The notes: generated from the letters alone by a model not told the origin. A stretch of DNA of 64,000 nt from Sphingomonas panni (GCF_022664435.1 NZ_JAKREU010000009.1:62001-126000), one strand, 5' to 3'. Positions 40,197-49,480 are shown, counted from the first letter of the stretch. A program made the numbers and translations.

Positions 40197-40250
40197 GATT
40201 GCGATTGCGATTGCGATTGCGATTGCGATTGCGATTGCGATTGCGATTGC
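40197..40250. repeat. Tandem repeat of GATTGC, nine copies
   Basis: Nine perfect copies of the hexamer GATTGC run from 40197 to 40250. The tract begins exactly where a family A cassette ends and stops 15 bases from the dgoA stop codon. It is non-coding, so copy-number change would not alter a reading frame. Confidence 0.95.
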
Positions 40251-40264
40251 GGAAGAGGTGCCCT

Positions 40265-40903
40265 TTACCGCTCCAGCGCGTTCAATGCCGCGACAAACGC
40301 CCGCGCGCGTTCGCCGACCGTCGCCGCGTCCATGCCCGGCACGTACAGCGCCGAACCGAGGCCATAGCCCGCCGCGCCCGCCTTGTGCCAATCCTCCAGC
40401 ACCGACGGCACGATCCCGCCGACCGGCAGCATCCTGACGTCGCGCGGCAGGACGGCGCGCATCGCCTTCAGCACGACGGGGCTGGCGGCTTCGGCGGGGA
40501 ACAGCTTCAGCGCCGCCGCACCCGCCTCCAGCGCGGCAAAGGCTTCGGTGGGGGTGGCGATGCCGGGCATGGCGACCAGCCCGCGCTCGGCCGCCGCCGC
40601 AATGACGGCGGTATTGGCGTTGGGGGAGATGATGAGCGTGCCGCCCGCCGCCTCGACCTGCGCGACCTGATCGACGCTCAGCACGGTGCCCGCGCCGACG
40701 ACGGCATAGCCTTCCAGCTTCTTCGACAGGCGGGTGATGCTCTCATAGGGATCGGGCGAGTTCAGCGGCACCTCGACGATGGTGAAGCCGGCGTCGAGCA
40801 GCGCGTCGCCGATGGCTTCCACCTCGTGCGGCTGTACTCCGCGCAGGATCGCGACGAGGGGGCAACGGGCAAAGGCGGCGTCGAAGGCGGTCAGGTGGCT
40901 CAT
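40265..40903 (-). CDS. dgoA: 2-dehydro-3-deoxy-6-phosphogalactonate aldolase
   Basis: DgoA splits KDPGal into pyruvate and glyceraldehyde 3-phosphate, the last step of the De Ley-Doudoroff galactose route. The 212-aa product is a class I KDPG/KDPGal aldolase: PLVAILRGV, VEVPLNSPDPYESI, VGAGTVLS, ISPNANTAVI, MPGIATPTEAFAALEAGAAALKLFPAE with the Schiff-base Lys, and LPVGGI. SPD in place of the glucose-type residues favours the galacto form. The start overlaps the dgoK stop (ATGA). Last gene of the operon. Confidence 0.9.
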   Translation of the reverse strand: MSHLTAFDAAFARCPLVAILRGVQPHEVEAIGDALLDAGFTIVEVPLNSPDPYESITRLSKKLEGYAVVGAGTVLSVDQVAQVEAAGGTLIISPNANTAVIAAAAERGLVAMPGIATPTEAFAALEAGAAALKLFPAEAASPVVLKAMRAVLPRDVRMLPVGGIVPSVLEDWHKAGAAGYGLGSALYVPGMDAATVGERARAFVAALNALER

Positions 40904-41769
40904 GCGGACAACTTTCGAATCTGGGTGATGCCGGCGATAAAGGCTGCCTCGCACCCGCTGGCAAGGGCGCGACCGCCCAGCGTTTCGATCGCGGTGGCGT
41001 AGAGGGTGGCGAGATCCCCATCGGCGACGAGATGGACGTCGCGTCCCCCGCCGATCCGTGCGGCGACGTCGCTGCCGATCAGCACGCCGCTGGCATAGGA
41101 GGCGGCGTCCGCATCGCTGCGCAGGCCCAGGACATGGGCCGCGCGAACGCCGAACAGGCTGGCGGCAAGGTCACGCTTCGCCCCTTCGCGCACACCCTCG
41201 CGATACGCATCGCCGGCGGAGACCGGCGCGGTAAGCTGCGGGGCGAGCACGCCGCCGCCCTTCAGCAGCGCGAACAGCTCGCCGGTCATCGCGGTGGTAA
41301 AAGCGGAGACCTTGCCCCCGGTCAGCTCGACCCATTTGCAATGGGTGCCCGGCTGGCACAGCAGCGCATCGGCGGGCACCTGTCCGGCGAGCGCTGCGCC
41401 GAGCAACTGTACTTCCTCGCCGCGCATCACGTCGCCATGGTGGCCGTCGGTGAAGGACAGACCCGGCACGATCGCGGTGCGGTCGTCGATCCATGTCAGT
41501 CGCGCGGCGATGTCGGCGATATCGGCCGGCACCGCGACGTACGGCGCGACGCGCCAGCCGATGGTCGATCCGACCATGCCGGCCATCAGCGCCGGCAGGT
41601 CGCCCAGCTCGGCGCGGATCGCCGCCAGTTCGGCCGGATAGGCGTCGGCCGGGGTGGTCGACACCCCCTGCGGGCTGCGCAGCGTGGCGGCGATGCGCCC
41701 GTCCTCGACCCGGTAAGCCCGCCGGTTGGTCGTGCCCCAGTCGATGGCGATGAACGGGCTCACCACCAT
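40900..41769 (-). CDS. dgoK: 2-dehydro-3-deoxygalactonokinase
   Basis: DgoK phosphorylates 2-dehydro-3-deoxygalactonate to the substrate of DgoA. The 289-aa product has the ASKHA-type start FIAIDWGTTNRRAYRV, PALMAGMVGSTIGW, PGLSFTDGHHGDVMRGEEVQLLGA, LCQPGTHCKWVELTGGKVSAFTTAMTGELFALL and VLIGSDV. ATG 41769 lies ten bases inside the transporter gene; GTG at 41766 or 41763 are possible alternatives, the latter overlapping the transporter stop as GTGA. Translation of the three genes is likely coupled. Confidence 0.9.
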   Translation of the reverse strand: MVVSPFIAIDWGTTNRRAYRVEDGRIAATLRSPQGVSTTPADAYPAELAAIRAELGDLPALMAGMVGSTIGWRVAPYVAVPADIADIAARLTWIDDRTAIVPGLSFTDGHHGDVMRGEEVQLLGAALAGQVPADALLCQPGTHCKWVELTGGKVSAFTTAMTGELFALLKGGGVLAPQLTAPVSAGDAYREGVREGAKRDLAASLFGVRAAHVLGLRSDADAASYASGVLIGSDVAARIGGGRDVHLVADGDLATLYATAIETLGGRALASGCEAAFIAGITQIRKLSA

Positions 41770-43340
41770 GTCGCGTACAGCGCGATGAGGATCAGGACGA
41801 CGCCCAGGCTGGCGATGTTGAACCCGGTCGAAGTGTTGAAGCGCACGCCCTCCATCGTGATCCGGTCGGCATCCCCGCGTCCCTTGATCGCCAGCGACAG
41901 GACGATGGCGAGGCCGAGGCTCAGCAGGAACACGATCCCCATCCGGTCCATGAACGGGATGCCCGGTGCGACGGTGCGCAGCAGCCACGACAGCACGACC
42001 GAGGCGATCGCCGCGCCGATCGCACCCGCTTCGGTCGCGCGCTTCCAGAACAGGCCGAGCAGGAAGATCACGGTGATGCCCGGCGTGAAGAAGCCCGAAA
42101 ATTCCTGGATGAACTGGAACGCCTGGTCCGCGCCGCCCAGCAATGGCCGTGCGGCGACGATCGCGATCAGGATCGCGATGGTGGCGGCGATGCGGCCGAT
42201 GCGGACCAGCTTGCGCTCTGTCGCCTTGTCCATCGCGCCGCTCTCGCTGGTGCGCTTGGCATAGAGGTCGAGGGTGAAGATCGTCGCGATCGAATTGATC
42301 TTGGACGCGGTCGACGCGATGATCGCGGCGATCAGCGCGGCAAAGACGAGGCCCAGCAACCCGGAGGGCAGCAGCCGCATCATCGTGGGGTAAGCTTCGT
42401 CGGGCTTGGCGAGATCGGGGGCCAGCACCACCGCGGCGATGCCCGGCACCACGATCACCAGCGGCATCAGCAGCTTCAGATACGCGGCGAACACGATGCC
42501 CTTCTGCGCCTCGGGCAGCGATTTCGCGGCGAGCGCGCGCTGGATGATATATTGGTTGAAGCCCCAATAGCTGAGGTTCGCGATCCACATGCCGCCGATC
42601 AGGACCGACAGGCCGGGCAGATCCTTGTAGAAGGGATTGTCGGCGGTCAGGATCATGTCGAACTTTTCGGGCGCGCGGCGACCGAGTTCCGCAAAACCGC
42701 CCAGCACGCCCGCATCGCCGCCGATCTGCGACAGGGTCAGGTAGGAGATGGTCAGGCCACCGAACACCAGCAGCGTCACCTGCACGATATCGGTCAACGC
42801 CACCGCCTTCAAACCGCCGCGCAGCTGATACAGGAGTGCGAACAGGCCGAGGCCGACCAGCGCCACCGTCTGGTCGACGCCCGCGACCTTGGTGACCGCG
42901 ATCGAGCCGAGCCAGATGATGCTGGTCAGGTTCACGAACACGTACAGCGCCAGCCAGAACACCGCCATCAGCGTGCGGATCGACGGGCCGTACCTTTGTT
43001 CGAGGAACTGCGGCATCGTGTAGATTTCGTTGTGCAGGAAGATCGGCAGGAAGAATTTGCCGACGATCAGCAGGGTCAGCGCCGCCATCCATTCATAGGA
43101 GGCGATGGCCAGACCGATCTGATAGCCCGACCCGGCCATGCCGACGATCTGTTCGGCGGAGATGTTGGCCGCGATCAGCGACGCGCCGATCGCCCACCAC
43201 GGCAGCGACTTGGACGCGAGGAAGTAATCGGACGAATCCTTTTCCTGCCCGCCCTTGTCGCGGCTGACCCATTGGGCCAGACCGAAGATGCCGATCGCGT
43301 AGATCACGACCACGATCAGGTCGATCGTCGACAGACGCAT
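41760..43340 (-). CDS. SSS-family sodium:sugar symporter
   Basis: The 526-aa inner-membrane transporter has about 13 membrane segments. Family marks are SSDYFLASKSLPWWAIGASLIAANISAEQIVGMAGSGYQIGLAIASYEW, PQFLEQRYG and the sodium-site region SGLLGLVFAALIAAIIASTASKINSIATIFTLDLY. It is closest in style to SglT/SGLT sugar symporters, and its operon partners suggest galactose or galactonate as cargo. A perfect GGAGG six bases before ATG 43340 fixes the start. It is the first gene of the dgoK-dgoA operon. Confidence 0.9.
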   Translation of the reverse strand: MRLSTIDLIVVVIYAIGIFGLAQWVSRDKGGQEKDSSDYFLASKSLPWWAIGASLIAANISAEQIVGMAGSGYQIGLAIASYEWMAALTLLIVGKFFLPIFLHNEIYTMPQFLEQRYGPSIRTLMAVFWLALYVFVNLTSIIWLGSIAVTKVAGVDQTVALVGLGLFALLYQLRGGLKAVALTDIVQVTLLVFGGLTISYLTLSQIGGDAGVLGGFAELGRRAPEKFDMILTADNPFYKDLPGLSVLIGGMWIANLSYWGFNQYIIQRALAAKSLPEAQKGIVFAAYLKLLMPLVIVVPGIAAVVLAPDLAKPDEAYPTMMRLLPSGLLGLVFAALIAAIIASTASKINSIATIFTLDLYAKRTSESGAMDKATERKLVRIGRIAATIAILIAIVAARPLLGGADQAFQFIQEFSGFFTPGITVIFLLGLFWKRATEAGAIGAAIASVVLSWLLRTVAPGIPFMDRMGIVFLLSLGLAIVLSLAIKGRGDADRITMEGVRFNTSTGFNIASLGVVLILIALYATWW

Positions 43341-43371
43341 GCTATTCCTCCCCCGCCCACTGGCGCTTTGG

Positions 43372-43386
43372 GTATGACAATTATAC
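43372..43386. promoter_or_regulatory. Imperfect palindrome in the dgo divergent promoter
   Basis: GTATGACAATTATAC has GTAT/ATAC arms with 5 of 7 pairs. On the minus strand it contains TTGTCATAC, one base short of the FadR consensus TNGTNNNACNA when extended. It lies midway between the transporter and the FadR-type regulator and is the likely operator of both. Confidence 0.35.
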
Positions 43387-43440
43387 GATGAATGGCGAGT
43401 GTCCAGCACGAAGCGGCAACAAGGGGGAGAGAGACGGACC

Positions 43441-44151
43441 ATGGCGGCGCGGATGACCGGGATGCCCGGCGGCAATCTGACGCGGGCGACGCTCGACACG
43501 CTGGGGCGTGCGATCGTCACCGGCGAATATGACGAGCGCCCGTTCCCGACCGAGGCCGATATCGGCAAGGCGCATGGCATCAGCCGGTCGGTCACGCGCG
43601 AGGCGGTGAAGATGCTGACCGCGAAGGGATTGGTGAGCGCCCGCCCGCGACAGGGGACGGTGGTCCGCCCGGCATCGGCGTGGAACCTGTTCGACCCCGA
43701 TGTGCTGCACTGGCTGCTCGACCGCAAATTCTCGGTCGAATTGCTGCGCCAGTTCAACCAGCTGCGCGTGGCGATCGAGCCGGAGGCGGCGGCGCTGGCG
43801 GCAGTGGCGGCGGACGACGACGATCTGGCGCGCATCGCGCAGGGACTGGCGCGGATGGCGGCGGCCGAACGTGGCGAGGATGACGCGCTCGATTCCGATA
43901 TCGAGTTCCATGTCGCGATCCTGCTGGCGGCGAAGAACCCGTTCTACGCCCAGTTCCGCGAGATGGTGTCGACCGCGCTCAACACCTCGATCCGTTTCAC
44001 CAACACCATCGTCGGTCGATCGGCCAGCGTCGCGCAGCACGCTGCCGTCGCCGACGCGATCGCCGCCCGCGATCCCCATGCGGCACGCGCCGCGATGCGC
44101 GCGCTTATCGGCGACGTGCTGGAGTTGATCGAGGATCGCGGGGAGGGGTAG
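43441..44151 (+). CDS. GntR/FadR-family (FCD) transcriptional regulator
   Basis: The 236-aa regulator has an N-terminal GntR winged helix (TLGRAIVTGEYDERPFPTEADIGKAHGISRSVTREAVKMLTAKGLVSARPRQGTVV) and an all-helical FCD ligand domain with metal-site residues in SDIEFHVAILLAAKNPFY and AVAQHAAVADAI-type helices. Such proteins sense sugar acids or their derivatives. Transcribed away from the transporter-dgoK-dgoA operon, it is its likely regulator, with a galactonate-type effector. GAGAGACGG precedes ATG 43441. Confidence 0.88.
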   Translation: MAARMTGMPGGNLTRATLDTLGRAIVTGEYDERPFPTEADIGKAHGISRSVTREAVKMLTAKGLVSARPRQGTVVRPASAWNLFDPDVLHWLLDRKFSVELLRQFNQLRVAIEPEAAALAAVAADDDDLARIAQGLARMAAAERGEDDALDSDIEFHVAILLAAKNPFYAQFREMVSTALNTSIRFTNTIVGRSASVAQHAAVADAIAARDPHAARAAMRALIGDVLELIEDRGEG

Positions 44152-44182
44152 GCGACCGGCCCGTACCTCCGCGTCCTCTGAC

Positions 44183-44278
44183 CGTCATTCCCGCGCAGGC
44201 GGGAATCCATACACGCCGGCGTTGCGCCTCTTTCACGACCGGTAGCGGCAATGGATTCCCGCCTGCGCGGGAATGACG
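44183..44278. repeat. Inverted-repeat cassette, family A
   Basis: CGTCATTCCCGCGCAGGCGG and the opposed arm ending GCGGGAATGACG lie between the convergent regulator and fghA genes. Confidence 0.85.
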
Positions 44279-44285
44279 AAAATGG

Positions 44286-45134
44286 CTACCCCTCCGCCGT
44301 CAACCGCTCGCCATGCCAGCGCACATGATCGGGCAGGAAGGTCGAGATGAAGTAATAGCTATGATCGTATCCCGGCTGCATCCTGAGCGTGCAGTCGATC
44401 CCGGCATCGGCGCAGGCCTTGGCCAGCAGTTCCGGCCGCAGCTGTTCGGCCAGGAACTGGTCGGCATCCCCCTGATCGATCAGCAGTTCGCGCACCCGCG
44501 CGCCATCCTCGATCATCGCCACCGCATCCGCCGCGCGCCATGCCGAACGGTCCTTGCCCAGATAGCCGCCCAGCGCCTTTTCCCCCCACGGCACCTGGCT
44601 CGGTGCGACGATCGGCGCGAAGGCGGAGATGGAGCGGAAGCGGTCCGGGTTGCGCAGGCCGATGGTCAGCGCGCCATGTCCGCCCATCGAATGGCCGGTG
44701 ATCGATTGCCGCGCGCAATCCAGCATCGGGAATTCCGCCGCGATCAGCGCGGGCAGCTCATCCTCGATGTACGAGCGCATCCGATAATGCTTGGCCCACG
44801 GTTCCTCGGTCGCATCGACATAGAAGCCCGCGCCCAGCCCGAAATCCCACGCGCCGTCAGGATCGTCGGCGACGCCCTCGCCACGCGGCGAGGTGTCGGG
44901 CGCGATGAAGGCGATGCCGGCTTCGGCACACGCCGCGCGAAACTCGCCCTTGTCGGTCACATTGGCATGGGTGCAGGTCAGGCCCGACAGATACCACAGG
45001 ATCGGCGCGCGCTGCCCTTCCTCCAGCGGGGGCACGAACACCGAAAAGGTCATGGTCGTGCCGGTGGCGGTCGATTCATGCGAATAGACGCCCTGCGTGC
45101 CGCCATGGGCGCGGGCGGTCGAAACGGTCTTCAT
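44286..45134 (-). CDS. fghA: S-formylglutathione hydrolase
   Basis: FghA hydrolyses S-formylglutathione to formate and glutathione in formaldehyde detoxification. The 282-aa alpha/beta hydrolase shows PILWYLSGLTCTHANVTDKGEFR, FIAPDTSPRGEGV, the nucleophile elbow GHSMGG, the Asp region DQGDADQFL and the His in PGYDHSYYFISTF. Its usual partner, the glutathione-dependent formaldehyde dehydrogenase, is not adjacent. GGAGAG precedes ATG 45134. Confidence 0.93.
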   Translation of the reverse strand: MKTVSTARAHGGTQGVYSHESTATGTTMTFSVFVPPLEEGQRAPILWYLSGLTCTHANVTDKGEFRAACAEAGIAFIAPDTSPRGEGVADDPDGAWDFGLGAGFYVDATEEPWAKHYRMRSYIEDELPALIAAEFPMLDCARQSITGHSMGGHGALTIGLRNPDRFRSISAFAPIVAPSQVPWGEKALGGYLGKDRSAWRAADAVAMIEDGARVRELLIDQGDADQFLAEQLRPELLAKACADAGIDCTLRMQPGYDHSYYFISTFLPDHVRWHGERLTAEG

Positions 45135-45245
45135 GGACGCTCTCCGTCAATGGCTGTCGTCGCGCTATAGGCGACGGACGGGTGGACGGGATAGCCGGTT
45201 CCCCGAACCCTCGACAGCGCGGGGCAGATCGTCGACAGGACGGGC

Positions 45246-45794
45246 ATGGCGCGACTGATCCTGCTCAACAAACCCTACGGCGTGCTGTCGCAGTTCACCG
45301 ATCGCGGGACGGAGGGCGCGCGCGCCACGCTGTCGGATCATGTCGCGGTGCCCGGTGTCTATCCCGCCGGGCGACTGGATCGCGACAGCGAGGGATTGCT
45401 GCTACTGACCGATGACGGCCGTCTGCAGGCGCGGATCGCCGATCCCCGGTTCAAGCTGCCCAAGACCTATCTGGTACAGGTGGAGGGCGCGCCGGACGAA
45501 GCCGCGCTCGACCGGCTGCGGCGCGGCGTGGTGTTGAACGACGGCCCGACCCGCACGGCCGAAGTGAGGGCGATCGATCCGCCGGAACTATGGGATCGGG
45601 TGCCACCGGTGCGCTTTCGCAAGTCGGTGCCCGATCACTGGCTGTCGATCACCATCCGCGAAGGCCGCAACCGGCAGGTGCGGCGGATGACGGCAGCGGT
45701 CGGCCTGCCGACGCTCCGGCTCGTGCGCTGGCGGATCGGCGAGTGGAGTGTCGAGGGGCTGGTACCGGGGGAATGGCGGGAAGTAGTCGCCTGA
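45246..45794 (+). CDS. rRNA pseudouridine synthase, RluE type
   Basis: The 182-aa enzyme is of the RsuA/RluE branch without an S4 domain: [13 protein letters not shown], the catalytic Asp in [31 protein letters not shown], and [31 protein letters not shown]. RluE modifies U2457 of 23S rRNA in E. coli. The length and missing S4 domain favour RluE over RsuA and RluB. AGGACGGG before ATG 45246 supports the start. Confidence 0.88.
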   Translation: MARLILLNKPYGVLSQFTDRGTEGARATLSDHVAVPGVYPAGRLDRDSEGLLLLTDDGRLQARIADPRFKLPKTYLVQVEGAPDEAALDRLRRGVVLNDGPTRTAEVRAIDPPELWDRVPPVRFRKSVPDHWLSITIREGRNRQVRRMTAAVGLPTLRLVRWRIGEWSVEGLVPGEWREVVA

Positions 45795-45807
45795 CGCAGC
45801 CGATCCG

Positions 45808-46050
45808 TATCACCGCGCAGGCGGGGATCCAGGGTTGCAAAGCGCGACGCCCATGGCTCTGGATCCCCGCCTGCGCGGGGATAGGGCCTGTCGCAGGTCG
45901 AACCCAACCTTTCGTCACTCCCGCGAAGGCGGGAGTCCATAGACGCTGCCGTCCCGGATCGAGCCGAACCGGCGGCGGCAATGGATTCCCGCCTGCGCGG
46001 GAATGACAGAAGCCCCCACCCGTCACCCCGGATCAAGTCAGGGGTGACGA
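45808..46050. repeat. Three consecutive repeat cassettes
   Basis: A GTATCACCGCGCAGGCGGGG cassette (about 45808-45881), a family A cassette (about 45913-46008) and a short CGTCACCCCGGATCAAGTCA dyad (about 46022-46050) follow one another. They fill the gap between two convergent genes. Confidence 0.75.
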
Positions 46051-46069
46051 AGCGGAAAGGCCGACCCCC

Positions 46070-47500
46070 TCACGCCGCGTTTTGGTCGATCCCCAGTTCC
46101 CCCAGCTTGCGATACAGCGTCGACCGCCCGATCCCCAGCCGGCGGGCGACCTCGGTCATCCGTCCGCGATAATGACCGATGGCGAGGCGGATGACATCGG
46201 CCTCGATCTCCTCCAGCGCGCGCAGATTGCCGTCGGGACGGAACAGCGTGACGCCGCCCGCGACATCGTGGCGGTGGACCGGGCGCACGGGCTGTGGCGC
46301 GCCGCCCGCCGCGATCTGCGCGATCTCCGGGAAATCGGCGCGGGTCAGCGCATCGCCGTCGCACAGCACCGCCGCGCGGAACAGCGCGTTCTGCAACTGC
46401 CGCACATTGCCCGGCCAGGGATAGGTGCCCAGCAGCGCGATGGCCTCGTCGGTGATGCCGAGCGGCCGCAGCCCCGGTTGCTGCGCGATCCGTGCCATCA
46501 GGTGGCGGGCGAGCGCCGGAATGTCGCCGATCCGGTCGCGTAAGGGCGGGATCGTCACCTGCACGACGTTGAGGCGATAATAGAGGTCCTCGCGGAAGCG
46601 CCCGGCCTCGACCTCCTGCGTCAGCGTCTTGTTGGTCGCGGCGACGACACGCACATCCACTTCGCGCGGGTGGCGCGCGCCGACCGCATGGACCTCGCCC
46701 GATTGCAGCACGCGCAGCAGCTTGACCTGCGTCTCGAACGGCATCTCGCCGATCTCGTCGAGGAAGATCGTGCCGCCGTCCGCTTCCTGGAACCGCCCGA
46801 TCTTGCGTTCGAATGCGCCGGTGAACGCGCCCTTTTCGTGACCGAACAGCTCGCTTTCGACGAGATTGGCAGGGATCGCGCCGCAATTGACGCGGACCAT
46901 CGGCTTGCGGGCGCGGGGGGAGGCGGCATGGATCGCTTCGGCCACCACTTCCTTGCCGACGCCGCTCTCACCCTCGATCAGCACGGGTACCCGTGCCCGC
47001 GCCGCCTTGGCCGCGATGGCCAGTGCCGCGCGGAACTGCGGGGCGGACCCGACGATCTCGTCGAACGCCAGCGTCATCGACAGTTTTTCGGTCAGCGGGC
47101 GCAGCTCGCCGCGCGTCGCTCCGCCGGCCGCCGCCTCCAATGCGGTCAGCAGCCGTTCGGCGGCGATCGGCTTGACCAGGAAATCGCTTGCCCCCGCCCG
47201 CATCGCCGCGACCGCCCCGGCGACCGATTCATTGGCGGTCAGCAACAGAATCGGCAGCGCCGGGCGGTTGCGGCGCAGCTCGGCGATCAGCGCGGTGGCA
47301 TCGGCATCCGGCGACCAATGGTCGAGCAGCACCGCATCCAGCGCCATGCCGTCGGGCGTGCCGAGCATCGCCAGTGCCGCTTCGCCATCGCGCGCGAACA
47401 TCGTACGCCAGCCGCGCCGCGCCGCAATCGCCGCGACCAGCCGTCGCTGGGCCGGTTCGTCGTCGATGACCATCAACAGCCTTTGCCCGTCACGCGTCAT
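46070..47500 (-). CDS. NtrC-family sigma-54-dependent response regulator
   Basis: The 476-aa protein has a receiver domain ([11 protein letters not shown], phospho-acceptor Asp in [22 protein letters not shown]), a sigma-54 AAA+ domain ([18 protein letters not shown] with the sigma-54-contacting GAFTGA loop, [30 protein letters not shown]) and a Fis-type helix-turn-helix ([19 protein letters not shown]). It activates sigma-54 promoters when phosphorylated. No sensor kinase is adjacent, so its signal is unknown. The start at 47500 is chosen from the receiver boundary. Confidence 0.92.
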   Translation of the reverse strand: MTRDGQRLLMVIDDEPAQRRLVAAIAARRGWRTMFARDGEAALAMLGTPDGMALDAVLLDHWSPDADATALIAELRRNRPALPILLLTANESVAGAVAAMRAGASDFLVKPIAAERLLTALEAAAGGATRGELRPLTEKLSMTLAFDEIVGSAPQFRAALAIAAKAARARVPVLIEGESGVGKEVVAEAIHAASPRARKPMVRVNCGAIPANLVESELFGHEKGAFTGAFERKIGRFQEADGGTIFLDEIGEMPFETQVKLLRVLQSGEVHAVGARHPREVDVRVVAATNKTLTQEVEAGRFREDLYYRLNVVQVTIPPLRDRIGDIPALARHLMARIAQQPGLRPLGITDEAIALLGTYPWPGNVRQLQNALFRAAVLCDGDALTRADFPEIAQIAAGGAPQPVRPVHRHDVAGGVTLFRPDGNLRALEEIEADVIRLAIGHYRGRMTEVARRLGIGRSTLYRKLGELGIDQNAA

Positions 47501-47690
47501 ATGCTGTCCATGTGTCCCTATCGTCCCGTAACGATGCAACCATGCGCCAACGTTCGTAAAATTCGGCTTAAGCAGAGGACGATGCTGCGATTCTCCGGTT
47601 CGTCGGACGGGAGGTTTCGCGCGGGGCTTGGCGGGCCGGTGGCGGCGCGCTAGGCTGCCGGGACAAGAATAACGATCGAGGGGAGATCGA

Positions 47691-47816
47691 ATGGCCATCG
47701 ACAGCCGCCCGCCCGCCCATGCCGGGACCTATACCGGCTTCCTGCGCTGGTTCACCTGGGGCGCGATCGTCTGCGCCGCGCTTGCCGCATTGGTCATCTA
47801 TCTGATCGCCGGCTGA
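47691..47816 (+). CDS. aa3-type cytochrome c oxidase subunit IV-like peptide
   Basis: This 41-aa peptide (MAIDSRPPAHAGTYTGFLRW, then one membrane segment WGAIVCAALAALVIYLIAG) matches the small alphaproteobacterial subunit IV of aa3-type oxidases, whose signature is a His and TYxGF before a single helix. GAGGGGAG five bases before ATG supports translation. It lies one base from the pnt alpha-1 gene and is probably the first gene of that operon, which is a common sphingomonad arrangement. Confidence 0.75.
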   Translation: MAIDSRPPAHAGTYTGFLRWFTWGAIVCAALAALVIYLIAG

Positions 47817-47817
47817 C

Positions 47818-48945
47818 GTGAAGGTCGCGCTGCTCGCCGAACAGGCCGCCGGCGAACGCCGGGTCGCCGCGACACCCGAAACGGTCAAGAAGCTGATCGG
47901 CCTCGGGGCCACGGTGGCGGTGGAGGCCGGTGCGGGGGCGGGGGCGTCGATCGACGATGCCGCCTATGCCGCCGCCGGTGCGACGGTCGGTCCGCGGGCG
48001 CAGGTGCTGGCCGATGCCGATATCCTGCTGTCCGTGGCCGCACCCGCGCCCGACAGCCTGGGCGGCGTAAAGCCGGGCGCGTGGCTGGTGGGGGCGCTCA
48101 ACCCGTTCGGCGACCGCGCCCGGATCGATGCCTATGCCGCGCTGGGCGTGGAGGCGCTGGCGATGGAATGGATGCCGCGCATCACCCGTGCCCAGTCGAT
48201 GGACATATTGTCGTCGCAGGCGAACCTGTCGGGGTACAAGGCGGTGCTGGACGCCGCGGCCGAATATGGCCGCGCCTTTCCGATGATGATGACCGCCGCC
48301 GGTACGATCAGCGCGGCGCGCGTGTTCGTGATGGGCGTGGGCGTGGCCGGGCTGCAGGCGATCGCCACCGCCCGGCGGCTGGGCGCACAGGTCAGCGCGA
48401 CCGATGTGCGCTCGGCGACGAAGGAACAGATATTGTCGCTCGGCGCCAAGCCGATCTTCGTCGAGAAGGTAGCGGGCATCGAGGGCGAGGGCGCAGGCGG
48501 CTATGCCGGCGAAATGAGCGCGGAATATCAGGCGGCACAGGCCGAACTGGTTTCCGCCCATATCGCCCGGCAGGACATCGTCATCACGACCGCGCTGATC
48601 CCCGGCAGGCCCGCCCCCCGGCTGGTCAGCGATGCGCAGATCGCATCGATGCGACCGGGCAGCGTCATCGTCGATCTGGCGGTCGAGCAGGGCGGCAATG
48701 TCGAAGGGTCGGTCGCAGGAGAGGTCGTGCAGCGTCACGGTGTCAACATCGTCGGCCATCGCAACGTGCCCAGCCGCCTTGCCGCCGATGCATCGGCACT
48801 GTTCGCGCGCAACCTTTACAACTTTCTGGCGGCCTATTGGGACAAGGACGCCGGCCGCCCGGTCCTGCCCGCCGATGACGAGGTAACGCAGGCGATCCGC
48901 CTGACGCAGAACGGCCAGGTCGTGAACGCGCGCCTGACCGCTTGA
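47818..48945 (+). CDS. pntA: NAD(P) transhydrogenase subunit alpha, part 1
   Basis: This is the NAD(H)-binding domain I of proton-translocating transhydrogenase, which makes NADPH from NADH using the proton gradient. The 375-aa product reads KVALLAEQAAGERRVAATPETVKKL, MEWMPRITRAQSMDILSSQANLSGYKAV, the nucleotide fold VMGVGVAGLQAIATARRLGAQVSATDVR, and IARQDIVITTALIPGRPAPRLVS. The start is GTG 47818, one base after the previous stop. Alpha is split into two proteins, the Rhodospirillum-type layout. Confidence 0.93.
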   Translation: MKVALLAEQAAGERRVAATPETVKKLIGLGATVAVEAGAGAGASIDDAAYAAAGATVGPRAQVLADADILLSVAAPAPDSLGGVKPGAWLVGALNPFGDRARIDAYAALGVEALAMEWMPRITRAQSMDILSSQANLSGYKAVLDAAAEYGRAFPMMMTAAGTISAARVFVMGVGVAGLQAIATARRLGAQVSATDVRSATKEQILSLGAKPIFVEKVAGIEGEGAGGYAGEMSAEYQAAQAELVSAHIARQDIVITTALIPGRPAPRLVSDAQIASMRPGSVIVDLAVEQGGNVEGSVAGEVVQRHGVNIVGHRNVPSRLAADASALFARNLYNFLAAYWDKDAGRPVLPADDEVTQAIRLTQNGQVVNARLTA

Positions 48946-48956
48946 AGGGGGAAATA

Positions 48957-49325
48957 ATGGGTCTGTTCAGCAGCCACGAGGTCGATCCGGCCGAAATTCA
49001 CGAGAAATACGGTCATGCCCTGATCGCGGGGGAGGAGGTGCTGGCGGCGTTCCGTTCGCTGCGCGACACCGCGTTCCTGACCAACCTGCGTTTCGTGCTG
49101 GTCGATGTGCAGGGGATTACCGGTTCGAAGATCGCGTTCCGCAGCGTGCCGTACCGCTCGATCACCGGCTTCTCGGTCGAAAGCGCCGGGACCTTCGACC
49201 TCGACAGCGACCTGCATTTGTGGGTCACCGGACAGGCGACGCCGATGGTGCTGAAGGTCAGCCGCAACGCCGACCCCGCCGCGATCCAGCGGTTGCTCGC
49301 GGAACTGGTGCTGGCAAAACGGTGA
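48957..49325 (+). CDS. Bacterial PH-domain protein
   Basis: The 122-aa protein has the features of the bacterial PH (bPH) family: EEVLAAFRSLRDTAFLTNLRFVLVDVQGITGSKIAFRSVPYRSITGFSVESAGTFDLDSDLHLWV. No signal peptide or membrane segment is seen. AAGGGGG before ATG 48957 gives a good ribosome site. It sits between the two alpha genes of the transhydrogenase, an unusual place. Function is not known. Confidence 0.85.
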   Translation: MGLFSSHEVDPAEIHEKYGHALIAGEEVLAAFRSLRDTAFLTNLRFVLVDVQGITGSKIAFRSVPYRSITGFSVESAGTFDLDSDLHLWVTGQATPMVLKVSRNADPAAIQRLLAELVLAKR

Positions 49326-49342
49326 GGGGGGCAGCTCCCCTT

Positions 49343-49480
49343 ATCCTCCCCGGCACGGGGAGGGGGACCGGCGCAGCCGGTGGAGGGGGGCTTCCGCGCG
49401 AGGTGCGGCCGGAGGTGAAGGTAGCCCCAAATCCTCCCCATGCTGGGCATGGGGAGGGGGACCACGCGCAGCGTGGTGGA
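49343..49480. repeat. Two family E repeat units upstream of the DUF559 domain
   Basis: TCCTCCCCGGCACGGGGAGG (49343) and TCCTCCCCATGCTGGGCATG (about 49432) begin two tandem units, each followed by a GGACC...GGTGGAGGGG dyad. The reading frame of the DUF559 gene runs through them. Confidence 0.8.

Noticed and set aside
40104..40391. An open frame through the hexanucleotide tract encoding alternating Ala-Ile.
   Set aside because: It is a shadow on the dgoA strand in another frame; the dgoA stop at 40265 ends the real gene before the tract.
47535..47550. A TGGC...TTGCAT pair on the minus strand upstream of the NtrC-type regulator, resembling a sigma-54 promoter.
   Set aside because: The GG-to-GC spacing is nine bases, one short of the strict ten required, so it is unlikely to bind sigma-54 RNA polymerase.
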